Below, piece by piece: positions 48,161 through 57,447 of a stretch of DNA of 64,000 nucleotides. Numbering within the stretch: position 1 is the stretch's first letter; each line of letters opens with the position of its first letter. Under the pieces are notes generated by a model. It searched no databases. It saw only the letters and a list, made by a program, of their open reading frames with translations, and had not been told where the DNA came from. This DNA comes from Metabacillus sp. KUDC1714. GTDB lineage: Bacteria; Bacillota; Bacilli; Bacillales; Bacillaceae. Position numbers and translations under genes: made by a program. The stretch covers positions 4,591,501 to 4,655,500 of the forward strand of contig NZ_CP055263.1 of the NCBI RefSeq assembly GCF_014217835.1, in the 5' to 3' direction.

Positions 48161-48555
48161 TTCCTCCCTTATTCATCCCGTTCGACTTATTACCTCTGAT
48201 TTAATTCGTTAGCACGTCATCTATTTGTATTTAAAAGTGACGAGCTTGGAATTTACCTCCTTCCTTCATCATAAAGCCCTCCTGCTATTTTCTCGGGCTT
48301 CTTTGTACAACACCAAGATAGTTTATCTCTAGCATTACGTCTACAATCATGCTGTAAGAAACATACTATTAACCTAGTTAGAAAACGCTCACAAACTCTT
48401 GTCTGATATAAAGATTACTTTTTCAGATAAATGATTATTGCTCATTCAATTAGTTGTCTCGATTGTTCCTTACACCCAGATCCTTTCTAAAATGTTTGGA
48501 TTTCACGAATTAAGAGCCTAGGCAGATGGGAAAAGGATGGGCACAAAAAGTTTTT
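48037..48555. repeat. Duplicated promoter/signal-peptide segment, copy 2
   Basis: A direct repeat of 45576-46086, with scattered substitutions and small indels. It places a pectinase-type promoter region, including a weaker cre-like box, in front of the esterase gene. Confidence 0.9.
48380..48393 (-). promoter_or_regulatory. cre-like box, esterase promoter copy
   Basis: The minus strand reads TGTGAGCGTTTTCT, two mismatches to the CcpA consensus. It is the duplicate of the box at 45917 and has drifted. Confidence 0.45.
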
Positions 48556-48639
48556 GTCCTTAGCTTTCAGCATGTTGCGGGAGGTAACCTAGGAGGCTAG
48601 ACAATAATCCCTGGTAGGTATTTATAAAATACTACAAGA

Positions 48640-48678
48640 AAGAAACCCCTTGTCACATCTAAAGATAAGGGGTTTCTT
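48640..48678. terminator. Intrinsic terminator between AraC and esterase genes
   Basis: AAGAAACCCCTT pairs perfectly with AAGGGGTTTCTT across 15 nt. It separates the transporter/AraC unit from the esterase promoter. Confidence 0.75.
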
Positions 48679-48828
48679 GTGATCTATTTATTTATTGATT
48701 TTAAATCACCAGAAAGACTCGTTAGATTTTGCATCATTTCTTAAGCGTCTTATTTGCCCGAGGTTGTTCAAGGGGCTTGCGCTTTTGTTCTTTTAGACCT
48801 ATGAAAAGATTTTAAATTCATAACAAAG

Positions 48829-48850
48829 CAGACATTCATTTGAATGTCTG
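48829..48850 (-). terminator. Hairpin after the AraC gene
   Basis: CAGACATTCA / TGAATGTCTG, 17 nt downstream of the AraC gene's stop. The T tract is short. Confidence 0.5.
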
Positions 48851-48866
48851 TATAATGAATGTCGAA

Positions 48867-49802
48867 TTATTTTTTTATGTAATTAGTTTGGTCATTAAAA
48901 GATAAAGTAGAAAAATCCCTTATATTGCAATATTTTTTGCGATACTCTAACGGCGTAAATCCTACTTTTTCAAGAAAATATCTGCTAAAATGGGAGCCAT
49001 GCTTAAAGCCGGATTCTAATGCTACATCTAATACAGATAAATTAGGCTCTGTTTCTAGTAATCTTTTCGAGTGATTAAGACGGCAGCTCATTAAAAATTT
49101 CATGATCGTTCCACCCGTTACTTCCTTAAATATATGTGACATATAATACTTACTAACATTAAGACTTTTAGAAATATGATCTAATGATATGTCTTCTTGG
49201 TAATGCTTATCAATCCATGCCGTAATTCTTCTAACATGCAATTCTTTTTCAGTTTCCACATGTATGTGCTTATTTTGATGTGTTTGACTTAGCTCATAAA
49301 TTTGAAACAAAAGCTGAATCACTAAGGTCTGCATTTTGGCTATATAAAAACGACAATTAAGTGTGGAGTCCTCACATTTATCAGCTTTAATCCCTTCACC
49401 TTGCGAAAGTTCAGATATTGCTTGAATTGATTGCTCTATTTGATTCAATAATTTCTGGTCAATATCACGGAATAAGCAATTATTGAACGTTGAGAATGGC
49501 TTTAATAACTCTCGAAATTTCAAGGTCGTGATAATTGGCTCCAATACCTCTGATGAAAAATGAACAACACTTCTTTCATACATTTCTGTCGGAAGAGGGT
49601 TTGCTCTGTGAAGGGTTAAACCGTTTAATAAAATTAAATCGTTTGGTTGTAAATGATAAACCTTGTTTTTAATTAAATAATGACAATTACCACTATGAAA
49701 AAGATAAATTTCAAACTCATTATGTGTATGGAAATCGTGCATGTCCCAATCCAATTCAGGATCACAATTCTTCCGATAAATCGAATATTTACAGATGTTC
49801 AC
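48867..49802 (-). CDS. AraC-family regulator
   Basis: 311 aa from GTG 49802, which follows GGGGTGG; the frame extends to an ATG at 49871 without a ribosome binding site. The N-terminal cupin (HDFHTHNEFEIYLFHSGNCH, then LQPNDLILLNGLTLHRANP) probably senses a sugar. The C-terminal double helix-turn-helix includes ISLDHISKSLNVSKYYMSHI and LDVALESGFKHGSHFSRYF, near residues 220-300. Placed directly after the ABC permease genes, it likely activates the pectin locus in response to imported oligogalacturonate or rhamnose-type sugars. Confidence 0.88.
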   Translation of the reverse strand: MNICKYSIYRKNCDPELDWDMHDFHTHNEFEIYLFHSGNCHYLIKNKVYHLQPNDLILLNGLTLHRANPLPTEMYERSVVHFSSEVLEPIITTLKFRELLKPFSTFNNCLFRDIDQKLLNQIEQSIQAISELSQGEGIKADKCEDSTLNCRFYIAKMQTLVIQLLFQIYELSQTHQNKHIHVETEKELHVRRITAWIDKHYQEDISLDHISKSLNVSKYYMSHIFKEVTGGTIMKFLMSCRLNHSKRLLETEPNLSVLDVALESGFKHGSHFSRYFLEKVGFTPLEYRKKYCNIRDFSTLSFNDQTNYIKK

Positions 49803-49908
49803 GAGTCCACCCCTATCGATATGATATGTTTGGTGTTGAGCCTTCTTGAGTAAAGCCCTGATATGTAACATACTCAGGGCTAATAAGAACCAGCAATTCT
49901 ATTTTGCT

Positions 49909-50745
49909 CTATTTAATCCCTGTTGTGGCAACACCTTCAACAAGATGCTTTTGAAAGAAGAGAAAAATAAGAAATGTTGGTATCAATGAAGCAATCGACA
50001 TGGCAAACAAAGGCCCCCATGCTGTTACAGCTGACGGATCAGAAAACAATCTTAACCCAAGTGAAACTGTGAATAGCTTAGTATCATTTAAATAAATTAA
50101 TGGTGTCATAAAATCATCCCATGTCCAGTAGAATGAGAAAATCGCAACAGTCGCTAGTGCAGGCTTTGTTAAAGGAAGAATAATATTCCAGAAAATCCCG
50201 AATGTGCTACAACCATCAATAATAGCTGCTTCATCTAATTCTCGAGGAATCCCCCTTATAAATTGAACCATTAAAAAGATAAAAAATGGCACTCCTCCTA
50301 TGAATGCAGGAACAACTAACGGATAAAATGTATTTACCCAGCCTATTTTATGAAACATGATATATTGTGGAATTAGGGTAACTTGATGTGGCAGCATGAT
50401 AGTTGCAAGTAGGCAAACAAATAATACACGTTTAAATTTAAAGTGGAGTCGAGCAAATCCAAAAGCGACTAATGTTGATGAAATCAGGGTCCCGATAACA
50501 ACTAATACTGTGACAATACTTGAATTTAAAAAGAAGGTTCCAAATGTAATATCACCAAATCCTGCCCAGCCTAGTGCATAGTTGTCCCATTTAAATTCCG
50601 AGGGAAACAAGGATGCAGCATTTTTAAAGATATCAGATTCAGGCTTAAGCGAACTTGCTAATGTCCAAAATATCGGATAAATCATCAGTAACCCAAATCC
50701 TATTACAAAAACGTGAAAAAAAATGTCACTTTTTGTTTGCTTCAT
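49909..50745 (-). CDS. Sugar ABC permease, MalG type
   Basis: 278 aa, six predicted helices, with the EAA loop RELDEAAIIDGCSTFGIFWN (about residues 169-188) and a conserved C-terminal FFQKHLVEGVATTGIKG-like end. This CUT1-family inner permease pairs with the MalF-type protein encoded one base upstream. No ATPase gene is nearby, as is usual for Bacillus CUT1 systems served by an MsmX-type ATPase. The location among pectinases points to oligogalacturonide uptake. Confidence 0.92.
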   Translation of the reverse strand: MKQTKSDIFFHVFVIGFGLLMIYPIFWTLASSLKPESDIFKNAASLFPSEFKWDNYALGWAGFGDITFGTFFLNSSIVTVLVVIGTLISSTLVAFGFARLHFKFKRVLFVCLLATIMLPHQVTLIPQYIMFHKIGWVNTFYPLVVPAFIGGVPFFIFLMVQFIRGIPRELDEAAIIDGCSTFGIFWNIILPLTKPALATVAIFSFYWTWDDFMTPLIYLNDTKLFTVSLGLRLFSDPSAVTAWGPLFAMSIASLIPTFLIFLFFQKHLVEGVATTGIK

Positions 50746-50746
50746 T

Positions 50747-51694
50747 TTATTTCCCTCCCTCTGATTCGTAATAGACCCATGCAGATGAAGATTTAAAAAT
50801 TAGTGCTGTAAAAACAGCTACGATAATCAATAAAATCCATGCCATTGCGGATGCATATCCCATTTGAAAATGAGTAAATCCCTTTTCGTATAAATAAACG
50901 GCATAAAATAATGTACGATCTAGTGGTCCACCTGCTGTAATGAGAAAACTTTGTGTAAACGTCATAAAGCCACTTATCATCTGCATGACTAAATTAAAAA
51001 AGATAACTGGTGTTAACATAGGAATCGTAATCTTAAAAAACTGACTAAACTTTGAAGCACCATCAACTGCTGCTGCTTCGTATAATTCAGTTGGTATTTG
51101 TTTTAAGCCTGCTAAGAATATTAACATTGGGGAACCGAACTGCCATACAACTAAAATGATGAGCGTTGATAATGCATAATCGGGACTTGCAATCCAGTTT
51201 TGTCCTTCAATCCCAAAATAGCTTAGGATTCCATTAATAGCACCTTCTCTTCCAAAAAGCTGCTTCCACATGACAGCTACCGCAACGCTTCCACCAACAA
51301 TAGATGGTATGTAGTACACCGATCGATATAAACCAACACCACGTCGAGCTTTTACAAAAAGCATAGCAACAAATAATGCAAAAGCTAGTTTAAAAGGGAC
51401 AGATATAAATACAAATGTAAATGTTACCTTTAAAGACGTCCAGAAACGTGAATCATCTGTAAACATGGTGATATAATTTTGTAACCCAACCCATGATGGG
51501 CTTGATAACATGTCATAATCTGTAAAAGATAGATATAAAGATGCAATCATTGGGCCAATAATAAATCCAAGAAACCCCAATAACCAAGGAGAAATAAAAG
51601 CATATGCGATTAATTCCTTTTTCCAGCCCTTATGAAGTGCTTTACTTCGTTTTGTGACCTTTTTGTCCGTTAACACACTTGTTTCTGATTGCAT
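50747..51694 (-). CDS. Sugar ABC permease, MalF type
   Basis: 315 aa. A basic cytoplasmic N-terminus (TDKKVTKRSKALHKGWKKEL) precedes six helices, with the EAA loop TELYEAAAVDGASKFSQFFK at about 223-242. It starts after a GGAGGTGCC site and ends one base before the MalG-type gene. The partner binding protein gene is 147 nt upstream, across a region with inverted repeats. Confidence 0.92.
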   Translation of the reverse strand: MQSETSVLTDKKVTKRSKALHKGWKKELIAYAFISPWLLGFLGFIIGPMIASLYLSFTDYDMLSSPSWVGLQNYITMFTDDSRFWTSLKVTFTFVFISVPFKLAFALFVAMLFVKARRGVGLYRSVYYIPSIVGGSVAVAVMWKQLFGREGAINGILSYFGIEGQNWIASPDYALSTLIILVVWQFGSPMLIFLAGLKQIPTELYEAAAVDGASKFSQFFKITIPMLTPVIFFNLVMQMISGFMTFTQSFLITAGGPLDRTLFYAVYLYEKGFTHFQMGYASAMAWILLIIVAVFTALIFKSSSAWVYYESEGGK

Positions 51695-51714
51695 TTGGCA
51701 CCTCCACTGTAAAG

Positions 51715-51825
51715 ATTATTAATTTAATAGGGTTACCCCTCTAATAATTTCTATATAAAGTCTATCTATAAGACTAAGCATATATAAAAATAATTTGAAG
51801 GGGTTTACCCTTTGGTAATGTGTAA
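51715..51825 (-). promoter_or_regulatory. Inverted repeat between binding-protein and permease genes
   Basis: On the minus strand, AGGGTAAACCCCT and AGGGGTAACCCT can pair imperfectly across about 80 nt. A hairpin here could stabilise the binding-protein mRNA or cut read-through, giving more binding protein than permease. This role is inferred. Confidence 0.4.
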
Positions 51826-51841
51826 ATCTTTATTAGGAAAT

Positions 51842-53149
51842 TTACTTATTTTTCGCTAATATTTTGTTTGCTTCAGATCGGAATGTTTTTGCCATTTCTT
51901 CTGTAGTAAATTCTCCGAAATTCAATTGTTCTGCAAGCCTTGTAAATAATGCGTCTAATTCACCTGCTCCTGATGGCTCTGGGGGATAAATTGGACTTGA
52001 ATGTTGTTCTGCAAGTTCAACATAGTCAAACATTTCCCTTGCCGCATCATCTACTTGAGGTTTCAAGTTGTCACGTACTTTCGCAGCTATTGGAACTCCT
52101 CGCTCGGCCGCTAGAATCTCATTTGCTTCAAGATCGTTTGTAATAAAATCAATGAACTTTGCAGCTGCCTCTTTATGTTTTGATTCCTTTGAGACTGAGA
52201 AGAACTGTGATGGTTTTAAATACAGTCCTTCTTTCCCTTCAGGAAGTGATGGTAAAAGGGCTAGCTTTAATTCACGTCCTGCTGCACCTTGCAGAGCAAC
52301 AATTTGGTTACTGTTAAACCATAATGTAGGTGCTTTTTCATGGACAATTAGCTCTTCTTCCAATCTACCTTGAACGGCAGCTGTTACATCTGGCGGTGCT
52401 GCTACACCATCCTTTAGTAATTCATCCCAATAGTTAAGGAACTCAACTAATAGCTTATCATCTTCATATCCAAGCGCTGTTCCTTCCTCGTTATACAATT
52501 CAATATCATGTTGCCTTAAATAATATTGAAAATTCCCTAAAGAGTTTTTAGCTCCTTCGACTCCATACACACCGTCACCGAATTGGTCCTTTAGTTTCTT
52601 TGCTGCCTCAGCATACTCTTCCCATGTATAACCAGGTTTAAAAGGTTCAACACCTGCTTTTTTAAACATGGCAGGGTCATATGCCATCGCTAAAGCATTC
52701 GTTCCTAAATTAACAGCGTAAAGCTTGTCGTCTACATATCCCCCTTCAATATACGCCTCACCAACATCATCAAGATTTAGAGCACCAGAGTCCACAAAAG
52801 AATTTAAATCCTCAATAAGTCCACGATCTACATATTCCATTAAATATCGGTAATCCATTTGAATCACATCAGCTAAATTCTTTCCAGCTGCAGCTGTTGC
52901 TAGTTTCTCCCAGTATCCATCCCAGCCTGTAAATTCAGGAGTTATTTTTATATTTGGATTTTTTTCCTCAAATAACTTGATTACTTTTTTTGTTTTATCA
53001 TGACGATCCTGAGAACCCCACCAAGCAACACGTAAAGTGATTTCTCCATCTTCACCTTCAGCTGTTTTTTCAGAACTACATCCAGCTGCTAGTCCTAACA
53101 GTAAAACGAGAATTATCATAAATGAAATAAATTTAGAAAATGATTTCAT
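51842..53149 (-). CDS. Sugar-binding lipoprotein of ABC importer
   Basis: 435 aa. A lipoprotein signal ends LAAGC with Cys24, then a family 1 extracellular solute-binding fold: TLRVAWWGSQDRHDKTKKVI, PEFTGWDGYWEKLATAAAGK and ADVIQMDYRYLMEYVDRG. It is the high-affinity capture subunit for the two permeases downstream. A specific ligand cannot be read, but the gene neighbourhood suggests pectin-derived oligosaccharides. Start follows GGGAGG. A cre-like box lies about 95 nt upstream. Confidence 0.92.
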   Translation of the reverse strand: MKSFSKFISFMIILVLLLGLAAGCSSEKTAEGEDGEITLRVAWWGSQDRHDKTKKVIKLFEEKNPNIKITPEFTGWDGYWEKLATAAAGKNLADVIQMDYRYLMEYVDRGLIEDLNSFVDSGALNLDDVGEAYIEGGYVDDKLYAVNLGTNALAMAYDPAMFKKAGVEPFKPGYTWEEYAEAAKKLKDQFGDGVYGVEGAKNSLGNFQYYLRQHDIELYNEEGTALGYEDDKLLVEFLNYWDELLKDGVAAPPDVTAAVQGRLEEELIVHEKAPTLWFNSNQIVALQGAAGRELKLALLPSLPEGKEGLYLKPSQFFSVSKESKHKEAAAKFIDFITNDLEANEILAAERGVPIAAKVRDNLKPQVDDAAREMFDYVELAEQHSSPIYPPEPSGAGELDALFTRLAEQLNFGEFTTEEMAKTFRSEANKILAKNK

Positions 53150-53241
53150 CTTTAGAAAACCTCCCTTTTTTATTAAAACTTGTCCTTCTTCAAACTAGAG
53201 CACACCTTCATTTTGTAATTAGTTAATAAATAAGCAGTTAA

Positions 53242-53255
53242 TTAAAGCGCTTTCA
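53242..53255 (-). promoter_or_regulatory. cre-like box, sugar importer promoter
   Basis: The minus strand reads TGAAAGCGCTTTAA, matching the CcpA consensus at all but one position, with a near-palindromic core. Confidence 0.65.
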
Positions 53256-53689
53256 AATTTGTTGAAGTTTTTTTACAATATGTAAAAACTAGCATAATGG
53301 TTATCCTTTCTCCCCCAATCTTGTATATTTATCCTAATTATATTTAACTTCAAGATCCTCTTCTTTTCTGTTCTTGCGGAATTTATAGTGGAAAATTAAC
53401 TTTAATTGCTGTCTTTTTTTCATCAACTTGCTTGCAATCCTATAATCTATCATATTAGAAGGATGTGATTCAAACAATTAACCTTTAGTACCAGTACTTT
53501 TACAGTAGGTCAAATCTAGCCTTTAATCGACATTTGATTATATTGTTATTTTTAGACAGCAATAAGTAGTAATTATTTAACTATTCGGAAAGGTTACTAG
53601 TATACAATTATTAGGAGATGTTCACTATTTAAGTCTTCTAACATACCACATTAGGAATTACTGTTTGTTCAAAAATCTGGTCTCATTAA

Positions 53690-53721
53690 AAAAAGGACGC
53701 CTTTTATTTAGAAAAGGCGCC
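53690..53721 (-). terminator. Terminator-like hairpin
   Basis: GGCGCCTTTT pairs with AAAAGGCGTCC, followed by seven T on the minus strand. No intact gene lies upstream on that strand before the cold shock gene's terminator. Confidence 0.6.
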
Positions 53722-54030
53722 AGATTATGGAACGAGTAATTTTTCGGTTGCATATTAAATTTTTCTTTAATAATTCGAGCTATTTCTTCAGCAATCAAAA
53801 GTTACATGAATCTATAATTTATAAATTTATTTAGGTATTCTAAGTGTTATGTGTTATGATTTATTTAACCATTTTAACACTTGTAGCATGTTGTCTTGAG
53901 AGGTTGACTAAAAGTTAAATGTTCATCCATAAATCTGGAAATATGTCTTTTACAGTCATATTTATTCTGATATTTAAGGGTCAAGCATTAATTAGTCAGC
54001 CTCTTTTAACGTTATTTTTAAGCAAATTAA

Positions 54031-54055
54031 AAAGGACTCTAATTTAGAGTCCTTT
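54031..54055 (-). terminator. Cold shock gene terminator
   Basis: AAAGGACTCT pairs with AGAGTCCTTT across 5 nt, followed by TT on the minus strand, six bases after the stop. Confidence 0.8.
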
Positions 54056-54060
54056 AATAC

Positions 54061-54261
54061 TTACGCTTTGTTTACGTTAGTAGCTTGAAGTCCACGTTGA
54101 CCTTGTTCTGTGTCAAAAGTCACTTTTTGGCCTTCGTCTAAAGATTTAAATCCTTCGCCTTGGATAGCTGAGAAATGTACGAATACATCTTCTCCACCTT
54201 CGATTTCGATGAAACCGAAACCTTTTTCTGCGTTAAACCATTTTACTGTACCTTGTTGCAT
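54061..54261 (-). CDS. Cold shock protein (CspA family)
   Basis: 66 aa from ATG 54261, preceded by GGAGG; an upstream in-frame ATG is not used because it would extend beyond the conserved family start. The RNA-binding motifs RNP1 (KGFGFIEI) and RNP2 (VFVHFSAI) are intact. It is an RNA chaperone that melts structured mRNA and aids growth at low temperature. The upstream region (54262-54420) is long for a Bacillus leader, as is usual for csp mRNAs. Confidence 0.96.
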   Translation of the reverse strand: MQQGTVKWFNAEKGFGFIEIEGGEDVFVHFSAIQGEGFKSLDEGQKVTFDTEQGQRGLQATNVNKA

Positions 54262-54424
54262 GTTTGTTTCCTCCTGGGTGGATTTAATCCACAATTATTA
54301 CTATAGTTGCTCAATTAGATATCAAAGGCGAAAGTTTTAAAAACTTATTCTTTCCTTACATACCGAACAAAAATAATTCTTCTTTATCTTAACAGATAAA
54401 TTTTGGAATTGCAAATGGTATTTA

Positions 54425-54452
54425 ACAAGTTCTACAGTAAAGTAGAACTTGT
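54425..54452 (-). terminator. Hairpin after thrZ
   Basis: A perfect 11-bp stem ACAAGTTCTAC / GTAGAACTTGT, 16 nt after the thrZ stop; T tract short. Confidence 0.6.
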
Positions 54453-54467
54453 CACTGTTTTTCCTTT

Positions 54468-56390
54468 CTAGTTAAGACTTCTACTGACAATTATCTGTTT
54501 TAGATCATTGATAAACTCATCTAGTTTCACTTCACTCGAATCCTCTTTCCCATATTGCCTAACATTAACAGTCTGGAAATCTCGTTCCCGGTCTCCTACA
54601 ACTAGAATATATGGAACCTTTTTCATTTGAGCCTCTCTCATTTTAAGCCCAAGCTTCTCATCACGTAAATCAAGTTCAACACGTATTTCTGCTTGTTTTA
54701 ATTGTTGTGTAACTTTTTCTACATACTCTTTATGCGCTTCATTTGATACAGGTATTACCTTAACTTGGACTGGTGCAAGCCAAACGGGGAATGCTCCAGC
54801 AAAGTGTTCAATTAAAATACCGAGAAAACGATCGATAGAGCCAAAGACAGCCCGATGAATAACAACTGGGCGCACTTTTTTATTTTCTTCATTGATATAA
54901 GTTAAATCAAATTTTTCTGGCATTTGAAAATCGAGTTGAACTGTCGCACATTGATGACTTCGTTTGAGCGCATCTTTAATATGGATATCAATTTTTGGGC
55001 CATAAAAGGCTCCGTCACCTTCGTTAATATGAAATTCATAGTTTAATTTGTTTAAAACATTTATTAAAGAAGCTTCCGCTTTATCCCATAAAGCTTCATC
55101 ACCCATATAATCATCTGGTCTTGTTGAGAGTTCGATTTCATATTTAAAACCAAATGTACTGTAAACATAATCAATTAACTTTAATACGGATGTAATTTCA
55201 TCCTCAATTTGAGCAGGTGTTACAAAGATATGAGCATCGTCCTGGCAAAATGTGCGAACTCTAAGCATGCCATTTAAGGCACCACTAAATTCATGACGGT
55301 GCACCTGCCCGAACTCTGCCATCCGAATTGGAAGATCACGATAGGAATTAAGTTTATCTTTAAAAATAAGCATATGCCCAGGGCAATTCATTGGTTTTAA
55401 TGCAAAACTCTGATCATCCACCTCAGAAAAGTACATATTTTCTTTATAATGATCCCAATGACCAGAGCGTTCCCATAGCCGTTGGTTCATCATAATCGGT
55501 GTACGGACTTCCTTATAATCATATGAATATTGCAGCTTCCTTAAAAACACTTCTAATTCATTTCGGATTAGCTGCCCATTTGCTAAATAAAAGGGCATAC
55601 CAGGTGCTTCCTCAGAAAACATAAATAACTCTAATTCATTTCCTAATTTCCGGTGATTTCGTTTTTGTGCTTCATCAATAAAATGAAAATAATCAGCTAA
55701 AGCTTCTTTTGAAGCAAAAGCCACACCATATATACGCTGAAGCACTTTATTACTGCTGTCTCCACGCCAATATGCTCCAGATACATGTGTTAATTTAAAT
55801 GCTTTAATATACCGAGTTGCTGGTAAATGTGGACCACGGCATAAATCAACAAACTCACCTTGTCGATAGACTGTTATAACGGCTCCTAGTGGAATATCCT
55901 CTAACAGTTCTAACTTTAAAGGATCATTTGCAAAAATCGCCTTAGCCTTGTCACGTGATATTTCTTCACGTTTAATTTCCAGATTTTCAGAGATGATTTT
56001 ATTCATCTCTTTCTCAATCTTATCTAGGTCATTAACAGTTAGGTTATTTTCTAAATCAAGATCATAATAAAAACCATTTTCAATAACTGGACCAATTCCT
56101 AATTGTACAACATCTCCATAAAGACGTTTGATGGCTTGTGCTAATACATGTGCAGTTGTGTGTCTCATAATTTCAATACCAGTTAACGAATTAAGATCAT
56201 ATAACTCAATATTTGCATTCTCATTGATGCTACGCTTTAAGTCATACAATGATCCATTTACCAATCCAGCCACAGATTTCTTTTTTAAACTAGAACTAAT
56301 TGACTGTGCGATTTCCTCTAAGGATATACCTTTAACATACTTTTTTTCATCTCCATTTGGAAACTTAATAATAACCTCATTTTGACTCAT
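54468..56390 (-). CDS. thrZ: Threonyl-tRNA synthetase, ThrZ type
   Basis: 640 aa. N-terminal TGS domain (VIIKFPNGDEKKYVKGISLE), editing domain with HTTAHVLAQA (about 77-86), class II catalytic core with motif 2 around VHRHEFSGALNGMLRVRTF, zinc-binding Cys in PMNCPGHM and His in IHIK / RSHQCA, motif 3 PVVIHRAVFGSIDRF, then an anticodon-binding domain. It charges tRNA-Thr. The sequence is closer in my reading to Bacillus ThrZ than ThrS, and the two tandem T-box leaders upstream fit thrZ, an inducible second copy used on threonine starvation. Confidence 0.93.
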   Translation of the reverse strand: MSQNEVIIKFPNGDEKKYVKGISLEEIAQSISSSLKKKSVAGLVNGSLYDLKRSINENANIELYDLNSLTGIEIMRHTTAHVLAQAIKRLYGDVVQLGIGPVIENGFYYDLDLENNLTVNDLDKIEKEMNKIISENLEIKREEISRDKAKAIFANDPLKLELLEDIPLGAVITVYRQGEFVDLCRGPHLPATRYIKAFKLTHVSGAYWRGDSSNKVLQRIYGVAFASKEALADYFHFIDEAQKRNHRKLGNELELFMFSEEAPGMPFYLANGQLIRNELEVFLRKLQYSYDYKEVRTPIMMNQRLWERSGHWDHYKENMYFSEVDDQSFALKPMNCPGHMLIFKDKLNSYRDLPIRMAEFGQVHRHEFSGALNGMLRVRTFCQDDAHIFVTPAQIEDEITSVLKLIDYVYSTFGFKYEIELSTRPDDYMGDEALWDKAEASLINVLNKLNYEFHINEGDGAFYGPKIDIHIKDALKRSHQCATVQLDFQMPEKFDLTYINEENKKVRPVVIHRAVFGSIDRFLGILIEHFAGAFPVWLAPVQVKVIPVSNEAHKEYVEKVTQQLKQAEIRVELDLRDEKLGLKMREAQMKKVPYILVVGDRERDFQTVNVRQYGKEDSSEVKLDEFINDLKQIIVSRSLN

Positions 56391-56421
56391 GATTAACCAC
56401 TCCTAATATTAAATTTCAAAT

Positions 56422-56672
56422 AAAAAAAACACACCCATCCCTCAAAAAAGGGACGAGTGTGTCTATACCCGTGGTTCCACCCAACTTTCCATCTAATTAC
56501 TTACATCATGATGGCTTCGTTTAAGCTGTATCGTAGCTTTCACGGTATTGATTACTAGTATTTCACCAATACTGCTCCAAGGTGGTAAGCAATTCTATCG
56601 TATTAGGAAGTTCCCAGCCTAGCCTTCCCTCTCTGTAAACCGTTTAGAAATACTCATGTCCTTATCATTGCT
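56422..56672 (-). promoter_or_regulatory. T-box leader, proximal copy
   Basis: On the minus strand: AGAGAGGGAAGG near 56630, a candidate specifier ACC (Thr) in GCTTACCACC at about 56583, the T-box GGGTGGAACCACGGG (56482-56468) and a terminator ACACACTCGTCCC / GGGATGGGTGTGT with T run (56462-56422). Uncharged tRNA-Thr would stabilise the antiterminator and allow thrZ transcription. Confidence 0.93.
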
Positions 56673-56688
56673 TTTAGTATTTAATTAA

Positions 56689-56945
56689 ACATAAAAAAAC
56701 ACACTCAAATCCCTATATAAAAGGGACGAGTGTGTTTGATCTCGTGGTTCCACCCAACTTCCCACCACTTTTGTAATAAGTGATGGCTCGTTTTGCTGTA
56801 TCGTAGCAGCTACGGTATTAATTACTATTGGTTCATCAATACTGCTCAAAGGTGGTAAGTAATTCTCTTGTATTAGGAAGTTCCCAGCCTAGCCTTCCCT
56901 CTCTGTAAACCGTTAAGAAATACTCATGTCCTTATCATTGCATCG
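56689..56945 (-). promoter_or_regulatory. T-box leader, distal copy
   Basis: A second full T-box leader with the same elements: AGAGAGGGAAGG, a matching ACTTACCACC specifier region, GGGTGGAACCACGAG (56755-56741) and its own terminator at 56737-56689. It is very similar to the proximal copy, indicating tandem duplication. Two terminators in series tighten control. Confidence 0.92.
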
Positions 56946-57072
56946 GCTAATTTTAAATTATTAATTAATATATAGAAATATTTACTAATAGTCAATACCT
57001 AAATAGAAAATTTTATGCAAGGTTGTGTCGTAGTAAAACAATATTAACATATTAGCCGCACCTAAATTAATT

Positions 57073-57447
57073 TTATTTATAATATACTTTATCTACATTG
57101 TATTTCGCTTGAAGTTTATTAATAATGTATGTTTCGTAAATGTCTCTCTCCATTGGATCTTCGACCACACATACATCAATTTTGAATACTTCATTTCTAT
57201 GATTTTTGATAGGTGACACTGTGTCTTCTAGATGCTTTTTGACCCTCTGCCTTAGTTTTCTTGCCTTACCTACAAAAAGCAGTTCATCTTTTTTGTTATA
57301 AAATAAGATAATTCCGCCCTTATCTCTTGGAATCTCATGAAGATCAATGAAGCCCTCGATCGATTTTATGACCGGCTCATTATCATTCCGTGATTGTATT
57401 CGCTCTGTGATTGAGATGTCTGCTTTAGGAATTTCGATATTTATCAT
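57073..57447 (-). CDS. GIY-YIG domain protein
   Basis: 124 aa. A GIY-YIG-like core runs from residue 43: KGGIILFYNKKDELLFVGKA then LRQRVKKHLED, with a Glu near the end (YETYIINKLQAKYN). The classical GIY and YIG triads are altered (GII...LFVGKA), so nuclease activity is uncertain, but the Arg and Glu positions look retained. Stand-alone proteins of this sort are common in Bacillus and uncharacterised. ATG follows AAAGGACG. Confidence 0.8.
   Translation of the reverse strand: MINIEIPKADISITERIQSRNDNEPVIKSIEGFIDLHEIPRDKGGIILFYNKKDELLFVGKARKLRQRVKKHLEDTVSPIKNHRNEVFKIDVCVVEDPMERDIYETYIINKLQAKYNVDKVYYK

Larger units (their letters stand above)
53150..54060. other. Long gene-poor region upstream of the sugar importer
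   Basis: About 900 bp. It holds the importer promoter and its cre-like box (53242-53255), a terminator-like hairpin at 53695-53721, and the cold shock gene terminator. A minus-strand frame of about 50 codons (53660-53810, containing EEIARIIKEKFNMQPKNYSF) lacks a start signal and may be a fragment. Confidence 0.5.
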
